Assembly (NCBI GenBank): GCA_963573305.1
Contig: OY754337.1
Span: 46,637,164-46,701,163, forward strand
DNA from: Pyrrhosoma nymphula
Taxonomy: Eukaryota; Arthropoda; Insecta; Odonata; Coenagrionidae
Reading direction: 5' to 3'
DNA: 64,000 nucleotides
Within the stretch, counting starts at the first letter, position 1. Each line of letters opens with the position of its first letter. A model generated the notes under the pieces. The model was not told the origin of the DNA, ran no database searches, and saw only the letters and a program-made list of their open reading frames with translations. This document shows positions 8,831 through 18,158 of the stretch, in pieces. Made by a program: the position numbers and the translations under genes.

Positions 8831-8964
8831 TGATCAAGGATTGAAGGAATGAATTGTCAGATATTTTTGTAAGGAAACATTTAATGAAGATTTCTACTGG
8901 ATGATTTGAGGGAAGTGGTTTGGGTTCACGTTGGGACGGTGGAACAAATTTTGCAAGGGGATGA
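8828..8964 (-). pseudogene. Inverted 5' piece of the PLE-B reading frame
   Basis: Minus-strand frame encoding NHPVEIFIKCFLTKISDNSF, homologous to THPVEIFIKQFMNKISDPNF of PLE-A (residues about 317-336). It is in opposite orientation to the rest of the element. A short block, caatccttga, occurs both at its outer end and in the plus-strand part near 8972-8981, a microhomology expected from twin-priming-like 5' inversion. Confidence 0.75.
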
Positions 8965-10840
8965 ACGGAGTTCTCCAATCCTTGAATCCACCCAAAAATC
9001 TCTCGCGTCCCGAATCCCTTGCCTTAAAAAAATTAATTAATAACGATGAGATCATCATCACCAAGGCAGATAAGGGATCTACAGTTGTCGTTCTTGACAA
9101 GCAAAGCTATATAGCTGAAGGTCTACGGCAATTAAATGATTCTTCCTCCTATACCCCTCTTCCTCATGATCCAAATCCTGATTTTCAAAAAGAAATCAGC
9201 TCATTCCTCCAGGAATTCGGCCCAAGTGAAGGCCTATCCCCCTCTGACATCGCCATACTATCACCCCTTCATTTCAAAACTCCGCATTTTTACATGCTCC
9301 CGAAAGTGCACAAAATCAACAATCCCGGTCGCCCAATAGTCTCCAGCATCAATTCCCCTACTGAGCGCATATCAGCACTTGTTGACCAATACCTCAAACC
9401 CCTAGTCATATCTCTTCCCTCCTTCATCAAAGATTCTTACCACTTCCTCGACCTTCTCCACGCCGTCTCTATCCCCCCTAATGCTACTTTACTCATGGCC
9501 ACTATAGACGTTACCTCCCTTTATACGTCCATCCCTCACGATGAAGGCATAAATTCATTAAAGTTTTATTTATCCCAACGCCCCCAAAACCACACTTTCC
9601 CTCCACAAATTTCATCATCCGCCTAGCCGAAATGGTTTTAACAAAAAATGCTTTCTCCTTTAATAATCAAATTTTTCTTCAAACTAAAGGCGCCGCCATG
9701 GGTACTCGCATGGCACCATCTTATGCCAACCTGTTCATGGGCCATCTCGAAACCACTTTCTTAAAAAATGAAACACATAAACCTCTCTTCTGGGCCCGCT
9801 ACATTGACGACATATTCGTCCTCTGGCCTCACGGCCGTGATTCTTTATCTTCTTTCATTTCCACACTGAACTCTTCATTCTCAGTTTCCTTCACATCTTC
9901 CATTTCTGACTCCTTAATTACGTTCCTGGATATTAATATCCAAATTAAGGACAGTAAATTCATCACCTCCGTCCACAAAAAACCCACTAACCACGACCAA
10001 TACCTCCATTTTAACAGCTGTCATCCTTCTCACACCAAACGCTCAATCCCTTATTCCCTTTCTATCCGCGGCCACCGGATCTGCAGCAATGCCCCCTCTC
10101 TAAAAGAATATATCGAAACTCTCCATCACTCCCTCAGAGAACGAGAGTACCCAGAGAAGTTGCTTTTAAATAAAATCCTGTCTCCTACTGCAAAATATAC
10201 CCCTCGGACCAAGACCCACCAACCTGACCAACTTAACCTTGTCACCACATTCTTCCCTGGTGCACACAGGATCAAAAACATATTGAAAGACCTGTATCCA
10301 ATCTTAAAAAACAATACCTCTACTTCCCTCCTCCTACCTTCATGTCCCAAAGTTTCCTATAAGCGTCCCTCAAATCTGCGGGACATTTTAAAATCCACTA
10401 GACCCTCCCTGCAACCCACCGCCCCCCCTCCGCCACTTTCCTCAACATGCGGACGCCCGAGGTGCAAATGCTGCTCTCTCCTCCGCCCCTCCGCCACCCC
10501 CTCCCTCAAAAGATCTTCCTCTACGGCCAATTGTACCACCAGCAACATCATCTACCGCCTTTCCTGCAATTTCTGCCCTGCCTTCTATGTGGGAAAATGT
10601 ACCACCCCTCTCAATATCCGTATGAACAATCACCGCCATGCCACCAAAACTCCACCTTTTCTTCATCCCATTCCCAAACATACCGCCTCCCACTCTCAAA
10701 ATGTTGACGATTGTTTCTCCCTAGAGATCATAGAAGCCCTTCCTGAATCCGCCGGTAATGTTGACGTGAAAATTCGTGAATACGCCCATATTTGGGTGAC
10801 AAGAGCATTCGAAAAGCCCGGGCTAAACCTAGCCCATTGA
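8965..10840 (+). pseudogene. PLE-B polyprotein: reverse transcriptase and GIY-YIG endonuclease, frameshifted
   Basis: The first segment (to 9626) has RT blocks up to motif A (ATIDVTSLYTSI). A 2-bp gain (or 1-bp loss) near 9585-9605 shifts the frame, seen by alignment to the intact family C copy. The second segment (9632-10840, 402 codons) has motif B (AMGTRMAPSYANLF), motif C (FWARYIDDIF), a Cys-rich linker (CGRPRCKCC) and the GIY-YIG core (NIIYRLSCNFCPAFYVG), ending at the natural stop. PLE reverse transcriptases are related to telomerase; GIY-YIG supplies the nick for target-primed copying. Probably inactive here. Confidence 0.85.
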
Positions 10841-10959
10841 ATTAAAAGCCCTATAGCCACCTCTCTCTCCCCACCACTATCCATTCGCACTTACCCCCTT
10901 CCTTCCTCTCTGCCCTTTCCTTCCCAAGGGAACAGAGCGAACTCATCATTCCTCTACCG

Positions 10960-10985
10960 CTGACGATGGCGTCCTGACGTCGAAA
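10960..10985 (+). ncRNA. Hammerhead ribozyme-like core (PLE-B 3' end)
   Basis: CUGACGA, stem GGCGU/ACGUC with loop CCUG, then GAAAC. Compared with the other B copy (GGCGG/CCGCC) the innermost pair has changed on both sides, keeping the helix. A GTGAGTGTCC box lies 17 nt after GAAA. Confidence 0.7.
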
Positions 10986-11100
10986 CGTACAAGTTTTCTT
11001 TTGTGAGTGTCCTTTTTGCGTGTTTCTGTGTTTGTTTAGTGTATCACTGTTTTATTTATGCATGTGCATCGTCGCCGAGAGCGATTTTCTACCAAGACAT

Positions 11101-11101
<1 letters not shown>

Positions 11102-11131
<30 letters not shown>
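11102..11131. repeat. (TA)n microsatellite
   Basis: TA run shared by the 3' ends of PLE-B (left) and PLE-A (right), which face each other here. Confidence 0.95.
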
Positions 11132-11134
<3 letters not shown>

Positions 11135-12017
11135 GAGGTAGGAGAAATAGGAAAAGATAAAGAATTCGTTCTTACGGAACGTTTCGAACCAGTTGGTCCT
11201 TCGTCAGCTCTAGAAGTGAGCAGTTAGTACTGCCCTGGGGAAGGGGAAGGTAGGGGAGGAAATGAAGGAGGGGAGGGGAACTAGGAGGGGAGGGGAACTA
11301 AGAGGGAACAATGTTGCACCTGGCTGTTTTCGGATGAGAGAAGTTTCAAGCAGGGAGAATTATAACAATGTTGCAATACTGAGGGCACTAAATATTGAGG
11401 TTCAGTGACTAAGGGGGGGGAGAAATGGAGTGTGGGGAGGGGAACTGGAAGGGGTATTCAATGTGACAATGTTGTGTCAGCTAATCAAAGGAAAATTTTG
11501 AAGTAGGGAGGAGTTCTTGAAGAGTGAGAAATGCAACAGTGTTGCAAGGCAGAGGAAAATTATAATTGTGACAATAGGGGGCAGAGGTATTCATGGGATT
11601 AATGCAATACATTGATTCCGGGTGGGGAAAAAGCTTTACAAAACCAGATCACGGACATCTCAGTATTTCTCAGCTGTGTGTTCGAAGTATTGGCGGGAAG
11701 GGTATTGAGGACGGAAAGAGAAAAGCATGAGTCGAATTGGAGTCCATGTTTTGAGGCGTGCCTAGGGACAGGGAAGTGGGGAGGAGAAGCTCGGTGGCCG
11801 TTCATACGGATAGATAGGGGCGTGGATGTTTCACCGATGTAGAAGGCGGGGCACTTATTACACTGCAAAAGGTAAACTACATTGGAGGATATGCAGCTGC
11901 CATGGGAGGAAATGGGAAACGGGATTGGGGTATTGGGACTTTGGAACACTGAAATATTTCGAATTAAAGGGCAAGTTTTGCACCTGGGTCTATGGCAGGG
12001 AAATGAACCGGGATCTT
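11129..12017 (-). repeat. PLE-A 3' pLTR
   Basis: 889-bp direct repeat with 14611-15499. It holds the endonuclease end of the reading frame, the 3' UTR and the hammerhead core. The UTR is G-rich on the plus strand and has four copies of a motif like acaatgttgc (near 11308, 11365, 11466 and 11535). Confidence 0.9.
11182..11207 (-). ncRNA. Hammerhead ribozyme-like core (PLE-A 3' pLTR)
   Basis: CUGACGA, stem GGACC/GGUUC with loop AACU, GAAAC, then a CGUUC/GAACG hairpin. Same architecture as in PLE-B but different stem II sequence. Confidence 0.7.
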
Positions 12018-14367
12018 TGGGAGGAATCAAAGTGGGAGTGGGTTTGGAGGGACGTAGAATACATTTTAGGTTTGCTGGTCTTTTGAAAGTGATAGTGGGA
12101 CATTTGGGAATTAAGTCAGCAGTAAGGGGACTGTCGTGCAGAATGGGGAAAAGCGACTTAAGGACAAGGTTTGCCTTATGAAGTCCCGGAACGAAGGTAG
12201 TGCAAAGGTTCAAGGGCGATTTAGTGGTAGTTTTAGGGGGTAGAGCATAAGGCGTGGTGGAAGGTAAGATGCGTCGCTCAAGGAGAGAGGAGGGATATCC
12301 ACGTTTAAGGAGGGCAGTTTTAATATTGGCTAGGTGATGGTCAAGGGAGTTTTGGGAGTTACAGATGCGGTGCACGCGAATAGACAGGGAAAATGGAATG
12401 GCACTTTTAGTATGATAGGGATGGCAGCTGTCGAAATGGAGATATTGTTGATTATTGGTTGGTTTAATGTGCAAGGACGTCAAAAACTTGTTATTAGACA
12501 GGGAAATTTCAGTATCTAGGAAAGTTATGTGGGTGCAGGAGGAGGTAGAAGTGAAAGAAATAGAGGATGTGGAATTTAGGTCGGAAATGAAGGAAGAGAG
12601 GGATTCGGGTCCGTGAGTCCAAATTAGGAAGATATCATCAATGAATCGGACCCAGAATATCGGTTTGAGGGGTTGTGAGGAGAGAAATCTTTCCTCCAAC
12701 TGGCCCATGAACAAATTGGCGTATGAAGGAGCCATTCTTGTGCCCATAGCTGTACCCTGGATTTGCAAAAAGATTTGATCTCTGAAGGAGAAGGCATTTT
12801 TTTCAAGGACAAATCGGGCAAGGTTTGTGAGGAAATCCGTAGAGGGGGCATGGGGCATGGGACGGAGGGAGAGGAAATGTTGCAATGCACTGAGGCCTTC
12901 ACAGTGTTGAATTGAGGTATAAAGGGAGGTGGCATCAATAGTGACCATTAAAATATTACTTTGCGGGGGGATCTGGAGGGCACGAAGGCGATCTAAAAAG
13001 TGATAGCTGTCACGGATGAAAGATGGAAGTGACGAGACGATGGGTTGCAGATAGGAGTCTATTAAGGCCGATATCCTTTCAGTGGGCGAGTTAACATTAC
13101 TCACTATGGGCCGGCCGGGATTATTTGCCTTGTGTACTTTGGGGAGGAGATAAAATCTGGGGGTGCTAGGATTGGGTGGAGAAATAATGGCAATGTCTTT
13201 CGATGATAGTCCTTCCTTGGGGCCGTGAGTTTTTAGGAAGGACAAGATGATTTTTTGATAGTTGGGATTAGGGTCGCGGGAGAGAGGTTTATAGAAATTG
13301 GCATCGTTGAGTTGGCGGTAGGCCTCCACGTTGTAGTCAGAGGTATTCATGACAACAACGCATGAGCCCTTGTCTGCTGGGGAAATGATGATACCGGGAT
13401 CAGACCGGAGTTTGCGGATGGCGGCGAGTTCACTGTGAGAAAGATTATTTTTGGGTGTGATGGAGTTCAGGAAGTTGGGATCCGAAATTTTATTCATAAA
13501 TTGTTTTATGAAAATTTCAACGGGATGGGTTTTGTGGAGTGTTTTGGGCTCAAGGTCGGAAGGTGGGCGAAATTTTAGAATGGCCGGATGCATAGGGACT
13601 TGAGAGGGTGAGTGAGTTTTCCAGAAAGCGCGCCATCTTAGGTTCCGGCAAAGATTAAGAGAGTCAGCAAGAAAGGACAAGGGATTGAATTTGGGGGTGG
13701 GTGAGAAGGAAAGGCCCTTGGATAATACAGACAATTGGTCACTATTTAAGACGGTGGATGAGAGGTTGATGACCTCGTTGGACATAGGGGAAGGAGGAGG
13801 GTCAATTTGAGGCTGGCGCTTGGGAAGTTTGGGTGTGGATTTAGAGGGTGGGGGAAGGTTGAAGAGACTAGCGAGATCAGGTTTGTCAGATATTAGAGGA
13901 ATTTTGGGGGGAGGTGGTGTGAATTTAAGGGGTAAGCTTAGACCGCACGAGAGATGGCTCTTGTACAAGGAGGACAGTTTTTTGAGGAGTTGAAAACGAC
14001 GAACACACAGCTTATTGTAGGATTTTGACATTATCTCATTGACAAGGGGAAAATGTTTAGGAGAGTATAAATGGACCATTTGAATAAAAAAGGCGAGGTT
14101 TTGTTGGTGAGAGTTGAGTAAAAAAGCGTACTGAGATAATACAAGGCGAGAGAATTCTATTGAAAAATTTCGGCGGAGGCAATGGAAAGGCTGATGAAGA
14201 GGATGAGGAATGGCAAACAGCGGAAGATTAATGGTGAGGCCATTGGGCAAAACTCCTGCCGAGAGACAATTCGTTAGGAATTCAGTATGTGCAGTAAACT
14301 GTGCAGTTTTACCTGCGAAAAATCGAATTTTTTTCAGCCAGGCTTCAACATATGGAGGCGTAGGCAT
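11599..14367 (-). CDS. PLE-A polyprotein: reverse transcriptase and GIY-YIG endonuclease
   Basis: Intact frame of 959 codons if read from just after the upstream stop (14478); the first in-frame ATG is at 14365-14367, giving about 922 residues. In the 959-codon numbering: a Pro-rich N terminus, the PLE block around 316-345, RT motif RPIVSNVNSPTERI at 456-469, motif A VTIDATSLYTSI with D515, motif B AMGTRMAPSYANLF at 577-590, motif C FIDD at 612-615, a Cys-rich linker (C828, C833, C836), and a GIY-YIG core with Y869 and FYIGE at 879-883 followed by RMNGHR. Domain order and length fit endonuclease-bearing animal PLEs. It works in the nucleus by target-primed reverse transcription. No stop or frameshift seen, so it may still be competent. 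Confidence 0.9.
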   Translation of the reverse strand: MPTPPYVEAWLKKIRFFAGKTAQFTAHTEFLTNCLSAGVLPNGLTINLPLFAIPHPLHQPFHCLRRNFSIEFSRLVLSQYAFLLNSHQQNLAFFIQMVHLYSPKHFPLVNEIMSKSYNKLCVRRFQLLKKLSSLYKSHLSCGLSLPLKFTPPPPKIPLISDKPDLASLFNLPPPSKSTPKLPKRQPQIDPPPSPMSNEVINLSSTVLNSDQLSVLSKGLSFSPTPKFNPLSFLADSLNLCRNLRWRAFWKTHSPSQVPMHPAILKFRPPSDLEPKTLHKTHPVEIFIKQFMNKISDPNFLNSITPKNNLSHSELAAIRKLRSDPGIIISPADKGSCVVVMNTSDYNVEAYRQLNDANFYKPLSRDPNPNYQKIILSFLKTHGPKEGLSSKDIAIISPPNPSTPRFYLLPKVHKANNPGRPIVSNVNSPTERISALIDSYLQPIVSSLPSFIRDSYHFLDRLRALQIPPQSNILMVTIDATSLYTSIQHCEGLSALQHFLSLRPMPHAPSTDFLTNLARFVLEKNAFSFRDQIFLQIQGTAMGTRMAPSYANLFMGQLEERFLSSQPLKPIFWVRFIDDIFLIWTHGPESLSSFISDLNSTSSISFTSTSSCTHITFLDTEISLSNNKFLTSLHIKPTNNQQYLHFDSCHPYHTKSAIPFSLSIRVHRICNSQNSLDHHLANIKTALLKRGYPSSLLERRILPSTTPYALPPKTTTKSPLNLCTTFVPGLHKANLVLKSLFPILHDSPLTADLIPKCPTITFKRPANLKCILRPSKPTPTLIPPKDPGSFPCHRPRCKTCPLIRNISVFQSPNTPIPFPISSHGSCISSNVVYLLQCNKCPAFYIGETSTPLSIRMNGHRASPPHFPVPRHASKHGLQFDSCFSLSVLNTLPANTSNTQLRNTEMSVIWFCKAFSPPGINVLH

Positions 14368-14663
14368 TCTGGTAGGAGTAATAGGGTATGCAATGTAGGG
14401 ATAGAAAGGTGAGGAAATAAACAAGGGAGAAGAAGGAAAAGCAAGGATGACAGGTGGTAAAGGAACAGGACAGTACACTTACTCGTGCAGCAAATCGGTG
14501 AAGAGATATTCTCCGATGAAAACCCGAAGGCGTTGAAGAGGAGGACAGCAGGGCTGCAGTATAATCTTTGGAAGTTTTCGCCAATTGGCCACAAATATAT
14601 AAATTCAAACTTACAGGAGGTAGGAGAAATAGGAAAAGATAAAGAATTCGTTCTTACGGAACG

Positions 14664-14689
14664 TTTCGAACCAGTTGGTCCTTCGTCAG
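14664..14689 (-). ncRNA. Hammerhead ribozyme-like core (PLE-A upstream pLTR)
   Basis: Identical to the core at 11182-11207. With both active, the transcript between the two sites would be released as one unit. Confidence 0.7.
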
Positions 14690-15080
14690 CTCTAGAAGTG
14701 AGCAGTTAGTACTGCCCTGGGGAAGGGGAAGGTAGGGGAGGAAATGAAGGAGGGGAGGGGAACTAGGAGGGGAGGGGAACTAAGAGGGAACAATGTTGCA
14801 CCTGGCTGTTTTCGGATGAGAGAAGTTTCAAGCAGGGAGAATTATAACAATGTTGCAATACTGAGGGCACTAAATATTGAGGTTCAGTGACTAAGGGGGG
14901 GGAGAAATGGAGTGTGGGGAGGGGAACTGGAAGGGGTATTCAATGTGACAATGTTGTGTCAGCTAATCAAAGGAAAATTTTGAAGTAGGGAGGAGTTCTT
15001 GAAGAGTGAGAAATGCAACAGTGTTGCAAGGCAGAGGAAAATTATAATTGTGACAATAGGGGGCAGAGGTATTCATGGGA

Positions 15081-15499
15081 TTAATGCAATACATTGATTC
15101 CGGGTGGGGAAAAAGCTTTACAAAACCAGATCACGGACATCTCAGTATTTCTCAGCTGTGTGTTCGAAGTATTGGCGGGAAGGGTATTGAGGACGGAAAG
15201 AGAAAAGCATGAGTCGAATTGGAGTCCATGTTTTGAGGCGTGCCTAGGGACAGGGAAGTGGGGAGGAGAAGCTCGGTGGCCGTTCATACGGATAGATAGG
15301 GGCGTGGATGTTTCACCGATGTAGAAGGCGGGGCACTTATTACACTGCAAAAGGTAAACTACATTGGAGGATATGCAGCTGCCATGGGAGGAAATGGGAA
15401 ACGGGATTGGGGTATTGGGACTTTGGAACACTGAAATATTTCGAATTAAAGGGCAAGTTTTGCACCTGGGTCTATGGCAGGGAAATGAACCGAGATCTT
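15081..15499 (-). pseudogene. PLE-A endonuclease C-terminal fragment in the truncated copy
   Basis: About 140 codons identical by eye to the C terminus of the intact PLE-A protein, from just before the Cys-rich linker to the stop at 15081. No reverse transcriptase. It is open but lacks an upstream start. Confidence 0.85.
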
Positions 15500-15954
15500 G
15501 AACACTCGAATGAGGGGCTTTGCATCATGCTTTCCAGAGCTGTGCAGTTGAAACAGGCAATAAACATGCAGGCTCCGGATTATTTCAAGTCACCGGTTAC
15601 TATTTCAGAAGCCAGCTCAGGCTTATATCACCAGCCGATCATAAGGTGCCAGAAACTGCCAATATCTCCGGATTACGCAGGGGCTAAATAATATACATTT
15701 CACAGAAACATATTTCTACCATGGAGATGTGGTAAAATTCATTTACGAGGAATAAAAATAGAACATATCATTTAAAAACTAATGATAATGCGGATAACGC
15801 ATCAAAATAAAATACAGAAAAAAAGATAGGACTATTAAACTATTCTAATCCCAAATCACCAGACTATATTTTATCCTATGTAAATAATATGAGCTTAAAA
15901 ATGATGAGTTTATCAGGATCATATTTTGGAGTTAAGTCACAACAATTAAAAAGA
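15500..15954. other. Non-coding, nothing recognised
   Basis: Unique flank between the PLE-A insertion and the LINE relic. No gene or repeat seen. Confidence 0.4.
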
Positions 15955-17119
15955 GTGTATGAGAATAAAGCGATACCAGCGTAAGGTATATTGTGTGTTT
16001 GTGGATTTTGAGAAAACATATGACAGGGTCAATAGACATTCGCTGTGAAAGGTTTTGTAAGGCTATGGAGTGAATGAGCGGTAATGGAACGTTATGAAGG
16101 CGGTGCATGATAATCGTACAGCAAGTGTGAGAGTTAATGCGGTCTTCAATGACTGGATTGAAATAAATTAGGGTGTAAAGCAGGGATGCGTAATATCATA
16201 CAATGGCTATTCAGAGTTTTTGGATGTGTGAGAGATGCATGAAGGGATTGCGTCGATGGTTGGAGAGATGTGAGTTCTATTGTAAGCAGATATTGCAGTT
16301 TGTGGTCTGATAACCCTTAAATTAAAGGGGTTCCTAGATAACTTCTTTGAAGCAACAAGGAGAATAGATTTTAGAGTAAAGGCGTCGAAGTCCAAAGTAG
16401 TGGTTTTTGATAGGAAGAGTAGTGAGAATAATTGTATAATGAGGGTAAATGATGAAGTAATTGAACAAGTAGACGATTTTGTGTATCTTGGCCGAATGTT
16501 TTGCGAAAGGTCGAAGAATAGATATAGAGATTATAAGGCGCGCGAATGTCAGTAGGAAAATCGTAGGTAGTACGTGGAGCATATCTGGGAATGAGTGTTT
16601 GTCTAGGATATAAAAAATTTCATTATACAAAAGTGCACTCCTGCGGACGTTATCATACATATAGCATCAAAACTTGGGTAAGTCGGAATAAGCATAAGAG
16701 TAGGCTGTATGTAGTGGGAATGGGGTACCTGAGAAGTATTAGCAACAAAATTAGGATGAATAGAGTTTAGAAATGAGTGGGTGATGAAAGAATGTGAGTT
16801 GGATACTCCAGGAATGGACATAAATGAAAGAAGTGCGCTTTGTTGGTTTGGTCACGTTGAGAGAATGGATGAGGATCGAATAACAAAAGAGCTATAGGCA
16901 AGTAGAGTGAGTGGTGTGAGAGGAAATAGTAGACCACGAAATTCATGGGTGAATGTGGTGGAAGAGACTCTAAAGGGGAGGAATATTAGGAGTCTTAAGA
17001 ACAAGATTAAGAAGCAATGCATGAGTGTAAGAGAGGCAAAAGTAGTTTGTAATGATATGGCATTATGGAGGAAACTATTAAAAGGGAGCCAGTTTTGCAG
17101 GGCTAACTGCAATAAATAA
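15955..17119 (+). pseudogene. Decayed non-LTR retrotransposon (LINE) reverse transcriptase, 3' half
   Basis: Frames broken by many stops still show LINE RT landmarks in order: motif A (CVFVDFEKTYDRVN, about 15990), a motif-B-like GVKQGC (about 16171), a palm/thumb segment with VDDFVYLGRMF (about 16470), and a C-terminal region with WFGHVERMDEDRITK (about 16850), RGNSRPRNSW, and a final frame to 17119. The endonuclease and 5' half are missing. Clade not assigned. Certainly inactive. Confidence 0.75.
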
Positions 17120-17172
17120 GTTCTCTGACCTTGTCATACCCGAAAGAGTATGGCTTGATGAGTATGTACGTA

Positions 17173-18156
17173 CGAGGTGCATTGAAGTTATAACACCTCC
17201 GATTTTTTTTCTCAAAAAACTAATCACACGCAAAGTGTAAAACTTATGTCCCTTCTCGACGTAATCTTCCTGCAGCCGTACACATTTTTCAAAACGACGA
17301 CGCCATGCTTCTATGGCCGCTACTAACGCTTCTTTAGGAGTCTGCTTTGACCACTGGAAAATCGCTGTTGCAATAGTGGCGCGGCTAGAGAATGTGTGAC
17401 CACATAGTGTCTTTCATCATTGGAAATAGCCAAAAGTCGCTAGAAGCCAGGTCAGATGAGTAGGAAGCATGAGAGATCACTTCAAAGTTGTTGTCACGAA
17501 AAAAAACTTCAGCGTCGCGTTCGCTCGATGTGCTGGTACATTGTCTTGGTGAAAAAGCACACGTCCACCCTCCATCCGTCCGTCCGTCAGTCCGTCAGCA
17601 TTCGTGGCACCCACCTAGAGGACACTTTTTACATTCTCAGGTCTTCATGCAGGATTGTGTGCACAGATCCCACGGAAATGCCAACTTTGGAGGCAATTCA
17701 TCACTCATTCGGCGATCTTCCAAAACAACTTTCTCCACTCGCTCGATCATGTTGTCTGACCGGCTGGTGCGAGGCCGAGATTGTCTTGGTTGGTTATCAC
17801 ACAACGTTCTGCCGTCTTTGAACTGTCGCACCCACGACGCACATTAGACACATCTATGACACCATCACCACATGTCTCACTCAACTGGCGATGAATTTCA
17901 ATTGGTGTCACATCACGCAAATGGAGAAAACGAATGATTACACGCTGTTCATGTAATGAAAAAGTTGCCATTTTAAGTCTCCAAAACAGTCCTAACTCTC
18001 GCCGCTACCGCTAGATTTCTGTGTGCCGTAAAATGCTGCCATCTCTGTCATGCATTTAAAACGAGTGCGCGTGTATTTTAAAACAATTTGCATGTTTCTA
18101 TCTGTTTCCAGTCCTGAGAAAAAAAATCTGAGGTGTAATAACTTGAATGCACCTCG
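17173..18156 (-). mobile_element. mariner transposon, internally deleted
   Basis: Terminal inverted repeats of about 45 bp start CGAGGTGCATT on both sides and are flanked by TA (17171-17172 and 18157-18158), the Tc1/mariner target duplication. At 984 bp it is shorter than the usual 1.3 kb, with the middle of the transposase gene lost. Confidence 0.9.
17210..17971 (-). pseudogene. mariner transposase remnant
   Basis: Starts MATFSLHEQRVIIRFLHL at 17971 (N-terminal helix-turn-helix region), is frameshifted near 17830, and continues with a linker up to about 17637. After a deletion, the C-terminal catalytic part resumes near 17540 with a YSSDLASSDFWLFP block containing the last Asp of the mariner D,D34D triad, then a stop near 17390 and a C-terminal tail reaching the left terminal repeat. 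Not functional. Confidence 0.8.
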
Positions 18157-18158
18157 TA

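Larger units (their letters stand above)
8828..11101 (+). mobile_element. PLE family B, longer copy, 5'-truncated with inverted 5' segment
   Basis: Plus-strand Penelope-like element with reverse transcriptase, linker, GIY-YIG endonuclease, 3' UTR and hammerhead, ending in TA repeats at 11102. It lacks roughly the first 295 residues compared with PLE-A. The first 137 bp (8828-8964) are inverted: read on the minus strand they encode the stretch (HPLAKFVPP to FLQSL) that should immediately precede the plus-strand coding start. It also carries a frameshift in the reverse transcriptase. Confidence 0.85.
11129..15499 (-). mobile_element. PLE family A: intact copy in tandem with a 5'-truncated copy
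   Basis: Minus-strand Penelope-like element. Read in its own direction it starts in a 5'-truncated copy (15499 to 14611), continues into a complete copy (14610 to 11129) and ends in TA repeats. The 889-bp segments 11129-12017 and 14611-15499 keep a constant offset of 3482 with no difference that I can see except near the far end. This head-to-tail partial dimer is the usual way PLEs form pseudo-LTRs. Near identity plus an intact frame imply a recent insertion. The right boundary lies in unique sequence, the left in a TA tract. Confidence 0.9.
14611..15499 (-). repeat. PLE-A upstream pLTR / 5'-truncated tandem copy
   Basis: Direct repeat of 11129-12017. At 15499-15500 the match stops and unrelated sequence begins. 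It carries its own hammerhead and endonuclease fragment and would lie upstream of the complete copy, where a PLE promoter is expected. Confidence 0.9.

Noticed and set aside
11228..11300. G-quadruplex-based regulatory element
   Set aside because: The G runs are real but lie in the PLE-A UTR, are C-rich in the transcript sense, and nothing else supports a function.
11612..12519. Plus-strand open frames over the PLE-A locus, and their copies at 15094-15691
   Set aside because: Antisense shadows of the minus-strand PLE frame, which has the conserved motifs.
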